64,000 nt of DNA from Gymnopilus junonius. Its lineage: Eukaryota; Basidiomycota; Agaricomycetes; Agaricales; Galerinaceae. Within the stretch, counting starts at the first letter, position 1. Every line of letters begins with the position of its first letter. This document shows, piece after piece, positions 10,801 through 21,472 of the stretch. The notes below the pieces were generated by a model. It was not told the origin of the DNA. It ran no database searches and worked only from the letters and a program-made list of their open reading frames with translations. Location of the stretch: positions 62,001 to 126,000 of the forward strand of contig JADNYJ010000105.1 of the NCBI GenBank assembly GCA_015501075.1. The letters run 5' to 3'. The position numbers were made by a program, and so were the translations under genes.

Positions 10801-13743
10801 GCGTTTGCTGGGTCTGCTGGTGCTAATGCTGGGCCTGTGCCCAGGAGGAGGAGGAAGTTGTATGAGGAGGAGGATTATGTAGATGATTATGAGGAGGAAG
10901 TGGGGTTGGCTTATGATGACCCAGAAGAGGAGGAGGAGGAGGAGGAAGAGAGCGAGATTGAGTGGAAGAGGAAGAACCATCGCAAGACTGCGACAAGTAA
11001 GACAAATGCTGCGACTGCGAATGGAGTCAGGAAGATAGGTGGACGAGACCTTCCCACGTCAAGTCCAAGAGGAGGAGGAATCAATAACAGACAAGGGTCT
11101 AGTCCTACGAAAGGAGTCAATAGACGATCCCGGTCTGCTGGTGGAGGCTATGTCGACCAGGACGACTATGAATATGAAGATCCAGAAGATGAGGAGGAAG
11201 AAGATGAGGATGTCGTCACCAACGATGATGATGGACATCGACGCCGAGAACGTATGAGTCGGATTGCTGATCAGCAAAGCGCACGACAGCGTGAAGCTCA
11301 ACATGCCCATGTACAAGACAGAGAGTGGAATAACAGGTCCAGCTCAGGATTACCCCAACCACCACCCATGGCGTCTGGGATAGACAGACCTATCAGAGGC
11401 GGGCCCAGGACGAAGAGTGTCCTGACCAAGTTTAACGACGATGGATTTGATGATCAGCAGCAGCAGAACCAGAGTCATACTGGTTTTGGTGGCAATGGTG
11501 GGGGTGGGGGTGCTAATAATTTGCACATGCGATTTTCTGCGATGAACATGAACGGCAGTGGAAATGGAAATAACCATGGGAGTAGGAGCGAGAGTAGAAT
11601 GTCTGTTCAGTCTGTTTCTACTGGAGGAGGAGGGGCTTGGCCGAATGATTTACCTCGCTTGCCCAGGACGCCTGGATCGGGTACGACTCCTGGGTCTGTT
11701 ATATCTGCTAGTGATGGTGGAGGGTATTTCGATATCAAGCCCCAACCTCACCCGCAGCCGCATCCCATATCTGATTCATCTGGTTCTGGGTCTGCTAATT
11801 TTGGAGCTAGGCAAATCCAAGCTCAAGCTCAAGGTCCAAACCAGAGTCAAAGTCGTCAGAGCCACTATCAAGGTAGAGGCAGCAGCGGTAACAACAACAA
11901 CTTGAATTTAGATGACCCACCTCCGCACCCGACTATAGTTAGGACGCCTTCTCCTGGGCCGTCTGGGTATACTTTTACAAGAAGGGAGCTGCCTCAGCCG
12001 CAGCCTCGGCCACAATCTCAATCTCAAGGAGGGGGAAGACCGCAGAGTGAGATATACAACGTGAATGAGGCGAACAGAGCCAATGAGCTGGAGAGAAGGA
12101 GGACAATGTACACCGTTCCTCCTTCTGCGTCTTCTATGCAGCATGAGGGAAGTGGTGATGTGAGACAGCAGAGGCCGCAGAGTCAGGTGTATAATGTGTC
12201 TTCTCCAACTGTGCCGAACGCGCGGGTGATGCAGCAATCGTATTCGCAGGGAACTCCCCAGCACCATCAATCGCAACAACCACAGCAACAGCATCGACAT
12301 CAGCTAGGACAACATCCCACTCGCCTGCTAAACCAGCAATTTAACAAGACTCGCTACCAACCCCAGACTCCCGCACCTCCGCCTACAGTAGGCATCGAGT
12401 CTCCCCATCCCATCGGTGGGCGGGAAAAGCTGGCGGATATCCCAAAGTTGGAGGAGGACAGTAACGATGGGAGTGACGTTGAAGGACGCAATGGGATGCC
12501 TAGGATTCGCGTCGATCCTTCAGCGGACATGCCAGGGTCAGCACCGGCACAGAGACCACCCTCTATTCCGATGATCAACATTGACCCCTCACCTGTTTCT
12601 TCTCCTCGGATGGTGAATAGTAATGTGCCGATGATCAATATCGAGATGGACAGCGGACCACCACAATCAGCACAGCAGCAGCAGCATAGACGGCAAGAGG
12701 CCAACCAGGGCCCGAAGATACAAGTGTATGAAGTTCCAGGCGTCAGTGTCTCTGGGCCTGAGTTTGATGATGGTCCGAGTATCAATGTTTCTGGACCGGA
12801 CGATCATGACCACGACCATGGTCATGGTGGTCACCATCCTCCTGGTCATGGCCAACAGGTGCAGCAGCAACAACAACACCAGCGACAGCGACCTCGTCCT
12901 GGAGGGCTTATGTGTGGAGGATGTCAGGGCCCAATTATAGGTCGCATTGTGAGCGCTATGGGCTGCAGATGGCACCCTGCCTGCTTCAAATGTACAGTCT
13001 GCGGCGAGCTCCTCGAGCACGTAAGTTCGTATGAACATGATGGAATGCCTTATTGTCATCTGGATTATCATGAGGTGGGTCAAAGCCTTTTTTTTCTTTT
13101 TACCTCTCTTTGGCGATGTGATTAACGTACTACGCTATATACAGAACTTCGCGCCAAGATGCTATTCTTGCAAGACGGCCATTATAGAAGAGCAATTTAT
13201 TAGTCTGGACGACCCAGCTCTTGGGAAGAGGACCTATCACACCCAACATTTCTTCTGCGCTGAATGTGGAGATCCTTTCCTTTCGCCCTCTGGGTCGCTT
13301 CCCACGGATCCTAAAGGTTCGTGTTTTCCTATATGTAAGCCTGGACCCTCATACTAATCCAATCTTTCAAAAATCTTCCCTATTAATAGGGGAGCTGGCT
13401 TTGAGCGGCGATGGTGAATTTGAAGGATTCACGGTTTATAAAGGACATCCATACTGCGAAGCTTGTCATGTGCGGCTGAGGCTTCCAAAATGTAAACGCT
13501 GCAAGAGGTCCATTCGGGACCATGACGAGGCCGTTGAAGCGCTGGGCGGAAAATGGTGCTGGAGCTGCTTTGTCTGCGCTGTACGTTGTTTCTTCGTTCC
13601 TGTCGGAATTTCCTTGCTCATGGTTTGCGTCATTCTCCATCTAGAGCTGCCACAAGCCATTCGAAGATCCGTCTTTCTTTCAACGTGGAGATCAGCCCTA
13701 CTGTGAACAATGCTTCAGCATTATGTTACGGAATGAGATTTAA
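7879..13743 (+). CDS. Giant LIM-domain protein, paxillin-like (three LIM motifs)
   Basis: Predicted 1,885 residues from four exons: 7879-13074, 13145-13316, 13390-13580 and 13645-13743. All junctions are GT..AG and in frame. Three zinc-binding LIM motifs lie at the extreme C-terminus: about 1679-1732 (CGGCQGPI .. WHPACFKCTVC .. YCHLDYHE), 1738-1815 (CYSCKTAI .. FFCAECGDPF .. PYCEACH) and 1820-1885 (CKRCKRSI .. CWSCFVCASCHKPF .. PYCEQCF). The preceding ~1,670 residues are low complexity: Gln/Pro repeats, many short SSSPTK-like motifs, a Glu-rich acidic block around residues 720-770 and further acidic runs. C-terminal LIM plus disordered N-terminus resembles fungal Pxl1/paxillin-type scaffolds acting with Rho GTPases at sites of polarised growth and septation. 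That role is inferred. I chose ATG 7879 (MMAHHQAF) because an in-frame ATG 60 nt upstream adds an unlike hydrophobic stretch. Confidence 0.85.
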
Positions 13744-16564
13744 TTTTCGGGCTTTTGGACCTTTTCTTCTTCTTGACTATCTCCATGTGCTACTAATCTG
13801 TTTGACTTTTTCTTGTACCACGAACTGTCGCACATGTATGTAACGATATTAACAATCTTTTCTGTTATCAACTCTATTGGGTAATTCATCGACGGTGACC
13901 AATTGCAAAATAAAATTCGGGTAAAAAAAGCATCAGAGTGGGCGTACGGACTTAAGGCCCATACGCTTGGTCTTTTCAACATCACGATATGTCCAACGAT
14001 AGATTATTTTCTTCTTTGCGTGTATGCGAGGATGTAATATTGTAAAACGGCGGAGGTGCAGTCCAAATTCACCAGGCGTCAGCTGTCATTGTCGATATCA
14101 AGGGAGATATCGGGAGTGGTTGCCACGCGCGTCGAGGGTGCAGACTAAATGCACTTGCGTCTCGTCTGAGAGAAAGAACTATCGGACACTATATGACCGG
14201 GGTATTCACAGTTTCTTCAATAAAGAATTCTTAGTTTTCAGAACCTTGATAGCCTATCGGTCGTTCTTTTCGCAGACATCGTCCTTCGTAAAGGCCGTAG
14301 ATTACCCGTCTTCAAATGGTTCGGACAAAGCTGCTAGAGTAATACCTTGCTATAATAAAACATGGAGAAATCAAGTTAAGTAACAGAATACGAGTAAGAC
14401 GGGCAATAATGAATTGGGAAGCAATCTTGACTAATAGGCCCAGAATATGTCGAAGGATAGAAAGGTGGAGTTCCCGGGATACTCAGGATTTCACATCGCA
14501 AGGATCCATCAAGGTGAACTATCTATGTTCTGTGTTGTAAAGGGTCGATTAGTAGTGCCGTGGCCATACCAAAATCCAGGTGAGAAGTGACAAATTCACA
14601 TCGAAACCGAGGTATTGTAGAACAGCTACATACCTCAGCCACAGAGAAAAAAAAATAGTGTCTTTGACATCCTGTATTGTCGAGATCTAATTTGATGAAC
14701 CCCCATTCCTCTGCAAACATCAACACCGCAAGATGCGACATCTATGGCATATTTCCAATCGAGGGCGCAAGTTCCAGGGCAACTTTTTGCTCAGGTGGAG
14801 CCGTACGGCCAGATCCTCGGGCACACGAAGATAATCATACCCACATCATGTGCGGGTTGTTCAACGAACACAGTCCGTCATTCCTTGAGAAAAAGACACG
14901 CCTTGCCAAATTATCTGATTAGAAAGGCACTGCCAGACATGCAGAGGATAAATAGCACTCGACCACGTTGTAGTGCTTACCATCTATGCCGAGTTCCGTT
15001 TGCTGTTTGTCGTGAGAGAGTAAAGCCGATATCCTCCCCCAGAAAAAGCAGGACGGGGCCACGTAGTTGGTCGGCATTTAAGTTGACAATTTTGCATGCC
15101 ATTGACTGGGAGACCAATCGTTCGGTGCATCTGTCGATTGAGACTTGGGAATGAAGGCACCCAGAATCTGGCGAGCGATTCCTTGCGTGATCGCTATTTT
15201 GTGAGAATGCAATGGCGTGCAAATGGGTATTTCATTGATCATCCGATGATGAAAAACGTATCCCGCTGCTCATTATCTGAATCGGGAAATATGCTATGCC
15301 GGCCGTACTCCGATATTCAGGGTGTTGGCACTGCCCAAAGCTTCGAGTAGAGCAGATAGCAGAATGGCGAAGTCGCGATAATTGATGCCAACTGTCAAGT
15401 AAAGCAGGGACTGCCATACATTTAGATATGAATCGCTACCCTCGCAGCACCGCTACAGTACTAATCCTGGACCAGAGTCAATAGCATGGTCTATGTGGAT
15501 GGTTAATGATAGTACACTCTCAGTTGGTTGACAAACATATAAGATCTCTGCCGAATGGTTAATACTGCACCCGATAATTGATCGTCAATAATAGAGCGGA
15601 GTAGGAGAGTATATTTGATAAAATAATTTCTCAGTTTTAGTCAGAATATCCAGCTAGAAGGGCCTTAAGCGCCTAACAGAGTTCACAATGAAATCTAGAA
15701 AGTTAGTGCATTACAGAGCAAATCATCTCATAACAGGTATGCAAGGAAGGAGTTATCGGAGAGTTCATCCTCCTAATCGTCGAGGAGATCTTAACGGTTG
15801 GACTGAGGTAGAGTAAGCGGGACATTTTCGAGTGTAGTGAGCTCTTTCAGGCTCAAGTATTGAAGGACCATAAGAGTAGGGTCTATTTTGGGCAGTCAGT
15901 ATCTGACATGCAAAGAACGTCAGAGGGAACGCGCCTGCGGAATAAGATGAATCGGTCAAATCTCCTGGACCAGAGTGACAGAAAATGGCATCCAGCATGA
16001 AATCATCATAATTTAGACCTGAAAAGAATATCTCAATGCCATGCATGTAGGAACCATCGTTTGTCCGTGGAAGTGCATCACGTATCTGGAAGTCCACGGG
16101 ATAAAACTGATCAGAGGCTTCCTAAATCGATGAAATGTCGATGACTTACAATCACTCGTATTCTTCTCCGGGAGAACCATATAACCCATGCGGGCTGAAC
16201 AAGGGCGTAGAGGCTCGGATGGAGATAGAATGTTCGTACAAAAGTGCGATGACATCAAGCAAAAAACATAGAATTTGTGAGACAGCTTGAAGAGCAGATA
16301 ACTCAAAGGAATGACAATACAATCAGCAGATTCGAGAACAATTTTTGGAGGCACGACGACGCGAAAGAACAAGAAGGGGGGAGAAGAAACCGGGGAAAGG
16401 TAAAAAGAAATTTGAAGGATAAGTAGCGATTAGTAACCAGCCTTGAAAAAAGCCCCATTGCTCTTTCGCTCCCTCTAATCCATGTGCGCGTTAGACTTCA
16501 CCACATCCTTGATTAGAATCCCTCCTGCAAGCACACCACCTCCTCTGGCGACTGATCAAATCTT
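13744..16564. other. 2.8 kb without a supported gene
   Basis: Several 80-140 codon frames occur on both strands (for example 14744-15154 plus, and 16372-16013 and 16097-15765 minus). They overlap each other and show no motifs, signal peptide or clean splice joins. The left end contains the 3' UTR of the LIM gene. Confidence 0.45.
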
Positions 16565-17324
16565 TCAATCAAGGCTGGCTTTGGCTTCAGCATCGACGTC
16601 AAAGTTCTCCACGAGATCGGGGACGTCATCATCATCTTCCTCAGCGGCATCGCCTGCTTGTTGTCTCTGTTGGCCTTGTTGGATGGCTTGGTATGACTCA
16701 GCGAGTTTGCGCAGTGATGCCAGTGAGTCAGGACCGAGTTGGTTAAGAATTCCGGGAACGAGTTCTGTGAGCTCCTTCACGTGTCCAGTGCCGTAGATGG
16801 CGAAGGTGTTTGCTGAAATAGCAGCGTGCACTGAGAAAAAGAAGATGATGTTGATCAGTGAAAGCTCTTGCTGTGCTTTGACGCGGTAAACGGAGACACG
16901 CGCGATGAGTGTCATCGACATTTATGGAATAAGCGACTCTCTCAAAGTGTGACTAGTCGATCGCGGTTTTCAAGATCAAACAAAGCTCAGAACGCTCACC
17001 CTTTGGTGCAGTGAAGTGAAGCACATTTCCATCTTCCCTGAACATGTTAACCTCCTCGACTCCAGGAATCGGCTGTACATTCAACTTTTTGAGGGCGCCT
17101 TGAAGCTTTTTGTCATCCTGAGCCCCTGAGGGCTTGGTTTTCCGCACAATTTTTCGGCGCACGGTCCCCTTTCCACCTGAAATGCACAAAAGATCGCGAA
17201 AAGAGAGTCCGGAATGAGTACTCCAATACAGACGCGGCATTTTGCCTGCCGTGAATAGTCATGACTCACCGATCCTGTTAGCCGCCGCTGCAGCCTGAAG
17301 TTTCGCCAATTTTGCGGGGTCCAT
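16565..17324 (-). CDS. EGD1: Nascent polypeptide-associated complex subunit beta
   Basis: Beta subunit of NAC (BTF3/EGD1 family). With the alpha subunit it binds nascent chains at the ribosome exit site and limits mistargeting to the ER. The model has three exons (17324-17270, 17176-17000, 16830-16565) encoding 165 residues, close to the family norm. It starts [14 protein letters not shown] and continues into the basic ribosome-binding patch [15 protein letters not shown]. The NAC domain core follows ([18 protein letters not shown], then [16 protein letters not shown]). The acidic tail [16 protein letters not shown] is typical. The second intron is 169 nt (16999-16831), two to three times the usual length here, yet joins APK to VHA exactly as in homologues. 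It is divergent from the acetyltransferase gene, about 600 bp away. Confidence 0.95.
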
Positions 17325-17921
17325 GGTAGTGTAGGTCGTGGATGGTGGGGGCGTAACCTCTAGGGAAAGCAAAAGGTTATGGCCGTTGTCGGTGATGATG
17401 AGTACGAAAAGTACAATAAGGTTCAGAGATAAACATATGCATACAATACATTTTAAATTCAGCCACCGCCGCTTAGAACCTTGCACTGTAAAGAAATAAT
17501 AACTCTTTGCCGTCTTTGCTCATTACGAGATGATTAGAAGCTACGTACGTATATTAGAGAGAATGGGCAAAAGCTCTATTGCTGCTTCTAGTGCAGGAGG
17601 TATGTTGTGATTAATCTCTCGTTAAGTACGACGAAAATCGCCGCAGAATTTTAATTCAACTTGACGTGAATTTAGACATCCTTTTTTATATATCTCACTA
17701 CTTTCTTGAAGAAATGTTGACTGACCCTTGAGCTTGAGGCCTGAGCTGACTACCCTATATTAATCTCTTACGATTAGACTTCATCGCTATATCTATGTTC
17801 AAACTTTATTCTTTAAGTAAAATCTTTCTTTTAGAATTCCTTCCTACCCATCACATGACTGTAGCATTCATAACCGCGTCTTTAGTCGGATTTTGATGCT
17901 AACCAGTAGCCTAAGATTCAA
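17325..17921. promoter_or_regulatory. Divergent intergenic region of EGD1 and the acetyltransferase gene
   Basis: A 597-bp region lies between the two start codons and must carry both promoters and 5' UTRs. Pyrimidine-rich tracts occur, but no motif can be named with confidence. Confidence 0.45.
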
Positions 17922-18931
17922 ATGGCTCCCAATTTTCATGTTAGAGAGGCAACCCCAGACGATGTGGTAAGTAATAGAAAGATATGTCATTCGAAATTTC
18001 GATTTATTCCGATTTTCTCACATTTCGTGGTTCTTCAGGACATCATCCTCCAACTGATCATCGATCTTGTAAGTATACCGCATATCGTGATTGCGGCGCA
18101 CCTCAAATGAAAGTTGGGGTCAAGCGAAATTAAAACCTTTTATAGGCAACATATGAAAAGGAGCCCGAATCGGTTAAGGCCACACCTGAGCTCGTACGCA
18201 GAGTCACCAATTCCCTCGGAAAACTTAATCTGATCAAGGGAGCTATTAGCTGCGCAAAAACCTGTTTGAAACGCCTTATGCACATGCTCTCCTTGCGTTC
18301 ACCGGAACCGCTGAGTGTGCAACCGATCGCGAGCCTGTTGGACTAGCTTTATATTTCTTCAACTATTCGACGTGGACAGGCAGACCAGGGTTATATGTAA
18401 GTTTATCACTCCTGACTCACTGCAACCTGGTCGACACGACGTCACTAGGAGTCAATTCCTCCGCGTTTCGTTCAATTTTGTATCTTTTTCTCCGCATGCT
18501 GACGTTTGTTGTATGACCCAAGCTCGAAGATCTGTACGTTAAGCCTGAATACAGGTCGTTAGGAATCGGCAAAGCTTTCTTCGGCCAGCTAGGAAAGATC
18601 GCGCAGGAGAAGGTAAACCTTCCCTTGAACTTTGACAAGTCCCTCCACATACACATCCGAGGGGGAAATCCTATTCAATGTCACTGACTTCCTTATTTTT
18701 TTCCACGTGCAAAGAATTGTGCAAGGCTCGACTGGTCCGTCCTCAAGGTGAGTTTATTCGACATCAGGAGATTGATTGGATGATTCTGATACATTTTCCT
18801 TCATGGCAACGTAGTGGAATCAACCTTCTATCGATTTTTACGAGAAACGGCTTGGTGCGAAGCCCATGTCTGAATGGATGGGCATGAGGTTAGAGGAAGA
18901 AGGCATCGACAGTCTCAAGAAGTTTCTGTAA
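17922..18931 (+). CDS. Diamine (spermidine/spermine-type) N-acetyltransferase, GNAT family
   Basis: GNAT-fold acetyltransferase most like SSAT/diamine N-acetyltransferases, which transfer acetyl from acetyl-CoA to polyamines or related amines in the cytosol. Seven exons (17922-17966, 18039-18068, 18146-18193, 18250-18396, 18523-18612, 18715-18747, 18815-18931) give 169 residues, the family length. Motifs are MAPNFHVREATPDDV at the N-terminus, YEKEPESVKATPELL, and ALYFFNYSTWTGRPGLYLED (substrate side). The acetyl-CoA loop is VKPEYRSLGIGKAFF, with the R-x-x-G-x-G signature. ARLDWSVLKWNQPSIDFYE closes the fold. Exons of 30 and 33 nt are very small. The exact substrate cannot be read from sequence. 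Confidence 0.92.
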
Positions 18932-19134
18932 ATAATAATCGAACGGCAAAGTCAGGAGTGAACTGGAAACGAAGGATAGATGTGGAAATACAATCGATAC
19001 CCGTAAATTAAGATATTTTCAAGTGTATCAAGGTACCCAGCATCCCTTACAGCAGCTTACTCAATCACTGGAACGTTATCGTCGGGTTTCCGCTTTGTAT
19101 GTGGTATGTACACTCTATAAGCAAAAAATTATCA

Positions 19135-19966
19135 TTAAACACCGTCGTAACTGGCACCACCGGCCTATGAAAAAGTAGTTGCGTCAGATTCTCATTCCTA
19201 ATGCATGGGTCAGAAGAACCAACCTTCCGCAGCCGCACAATAATAGGATCCTCGTTGAGGTCGTCTTTCTCTCGGGCGGCGACTTCAATCGAGTAAACTC
19301 GTAAGACGTTCTTGACGTCGGCAGAATGCACGGAGATCTATGAGGAGTACAGCAATGTCAATAGTCTGCGGGTTCTGTGAGGATCGTGGTGGGAACCCCG
19401 CACGGGGAATGAGAGGTATGCGGGATGTCGCACGACCAAAAAAGATTGCAGATTGACCTTTGCTTTCCTCATCACCTTGCAACTCGGTCCTATCCATACC
19501 TGTTACGGAAGACAACGTATAACATTCAACTCATAAGTAAGCGATGCGAATCTACTGCTAATAGTAAATTTGACACGGACCACAAGTATAAACTTCTCGC
19601 GCGTCGACTCCTTGTCGTTAGAATAGGAGACGCGGGCGTAGGCATACGAAGCCTTCGAATCGTCCAGCGCTTCCTTGAGCTCGGACAGACCTCCTGAACC
19701 CGTTGCTGTTAGCTTCAGCTTGTCGGATCGGTCGGACTCGTAATCGAGCAGAAGCCAATTCGTCTCGGTCTTGTCGCTACGGACATCCTGATAGGCTAAA
19801 CAAGTAAACAGTCAGATTCACGATAAAAAGCTTTTTTATAGGCCGCCGAAGCATACGATCGTGGGCGCCAATGTTTGGCAGGAAACTAAGGGGCGATGAA
19901 TGGGAAAAGATTGGGGTACAGATGTGACAGACCTTGATCTATGCTTGCATCCGAGACGTCAGCCAT
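19135..19966 (-). CDS. Coactosin-like actin-binding protein (ADF-H domain)
   Basis: Single ADF-homology domain protein of the coactosin type, which binds F-actin without severing it. Five exons (19966-19933, 19795-19581, 19499-19458, 19337-19224, 19164-19135) encode 144 residues, the typical size. Visible blocks are YQDVRSDKTETNWLLLDYE, LTATGSGGLSELKEALDD, YAYARVSYSNDKESTR-EKFI, WIGPSCKVMRKAK and VKNVLRVYSIEVAARE, all characteristic of coactosin. The last exon is only ten codons. It is transcribed away from the RRG9-like gene, with about 210 bp between the proposed starts, so both probably share promoter DNA. Confidence 0.9.
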
Positions 19967-20179
19967 CTGGATCCTTTCTTTCCAAGGGTATTCAGAGTCC
20001 TAAAGCGAAATAGAAAAGAAAGAAAGAGAAAGAGAGAGGGTATGTTTGATAGTAACTGGTATAACTGGGACCGTAAAGGAAATTTCAAATACTCTGCACA
20101 TCGGGTGTCACCGATCACATGATCTCAATGAACGCAGCGAAAATTCCAATCACTTTGCACCCTTTCTCCTTCTTCCAAT

Positions 20180-20858
20180 ATGGCATCTTGGCTACGGCTT
20201 GCAGGAATTCACCATACATGCATAAGCGCCGTCTTCTAGGTACTACACTGCCGAAACCCCGTTTCAGAAGGCTACCAACAAGTGGAATCTCCAAGGGATT
20301 CCTAAACCTAGGTCAATTCTTGAGGATGATGACGCCGTCATAGACCTGTCAGAAGACAACGAGGCCGTCGATGGGCGCAATCCAAATGCGGCTCCAATTC
20401 ATCTCCGTAAACCCTCTGGAAAGCCCACTCCACACGAATACAAAGCGCATCGGGAAGCTATGCGCAAGACCTTCCCAGAAGGATGGTCACCTCCGCGCAA
20501 GCTTTCCCGCGAGGCCATGGACGCCCTTCGCCAGCTCAATCGCATAGATCCAGAGAATTTCACTACCGCTCTTCTAGCCGACAAGTTCAAAATCAGCCCA
20601 GAGGCAGTTCGGCGGATTTTGAAGAGCAAATGGGAGCCTACTGCCGAGAAGCGAACAAAGCTGGCGATCAAGGAGAGAGAAAAGAAACTTGCATTCATGG
20701 AGCAAAGAAGGGCCAAGGAAGAGGTTGAGACTGTCAACTTGCGGGAGTTGCAGAAGATGCTCCTCAGGGATCGATATATCGAACGGAAGGACGGCTCGGA
20801 TCCGCCAGACAAGCACCATCGTGGCCTAGGGCTCAGAGACACTTTTGAATTTCAATGA
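20180..20858 (+). CDS. RRG9/neugrin-like mitochondrial protein
   Basis: Member of the neugrin / Required for Respiratory Growth 9 family, linked to mitochondrial genome maintenance and mitoribosome assembly. The main exon is open from about 20226 and holds the family core: SREAMDALRQLNRIDPENFT, LLADKFKISPEAVRRILKSKW (a helix-turn-helix-like segment) and a basic helical region with KEREKKLAFMEQRR. It ends GLGLRDTFEFQ. The 5' end is unresolved. ATG 20180 (MASWLRLAGIHH) would need a 37-nt intron (GTCTTC..TTTCAG, 20231-20267), which is very short. The frame upstream of the core is otherwise closed by a stop near 20223. A mitochondrial presequence is expected but not proven. Confidence 0.72.
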
Positions 20859-21472
20859 TCTCGGGACTACCTTTTCCAGGGTAATGCGCCTCGCTTCCGC
20901 ACATATTGACAACCCGTCCGCGAATCAGTCGTTTGCGATCCAATATCACGAAGGTGTAAGTGGTGATATTACGTAGATCCCTCCTACTTGCAATCGTCCC
21001 GTCCCGACGTCAGGACCCCGAGCTCCATAGATTCAAAGCAAAAGATTGGCGGAGCAATTAGACAATGATTATTGGGATATTAATATTGAATTATCGCTCC
21101 TCTAACTAAATACAGCAGTACATACGGAGACGAAGTAAATTAGTTTCTATCTGTTTCATGGGTACGACTACATCGGTTACCCAGCCTTTTCAATCGACGT
21201 ACTGCTAGGGATACATATACCATATGATTGTTATGCATACCCCAGTGCGAGGCGAGGTATAACTATCAGAATATCTAACCATTCCCATCCAATTGGCCCT
21301 GTTGCAAGATAATACATTGCGGTAATATTTAATGATGGTGGATAATAAAACCATCGAAGGAAAAGAGATCAAAAAGAACAAAAGTTAATAAAAAGAGAGA
21401 AAGGGACTCGCAAAAATACGAATAAATCAAAGATAATTGCTCCAAGATGCAATAAAAATTGTCCAATTTCGT
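20859..21472. other. Intergenic, convergent 3' flanks, no gene seen
   Basis: AT-rich spacer between two convergent genes. Only short chance frames are present. Confidence 0.55.

Noticed and set aside
14744..15154. 136-codon plus-strand frame in the gene-poor 13.7-16.5 kb stretch.
   Set aside because: Overlapped by other frames on both strands. No motif and no splice structure.
16831..16999. Possible box C/D snoRNA in the long EGD1 intron (C-like CGATGAC, D-like CTGA, weak ATGT/ACAT end pairing).
   Set aside because: The C box departs from RUGAUGA, the terminal stem is only four pairs, and no clear C'/D' or rRNA guide match was identified.
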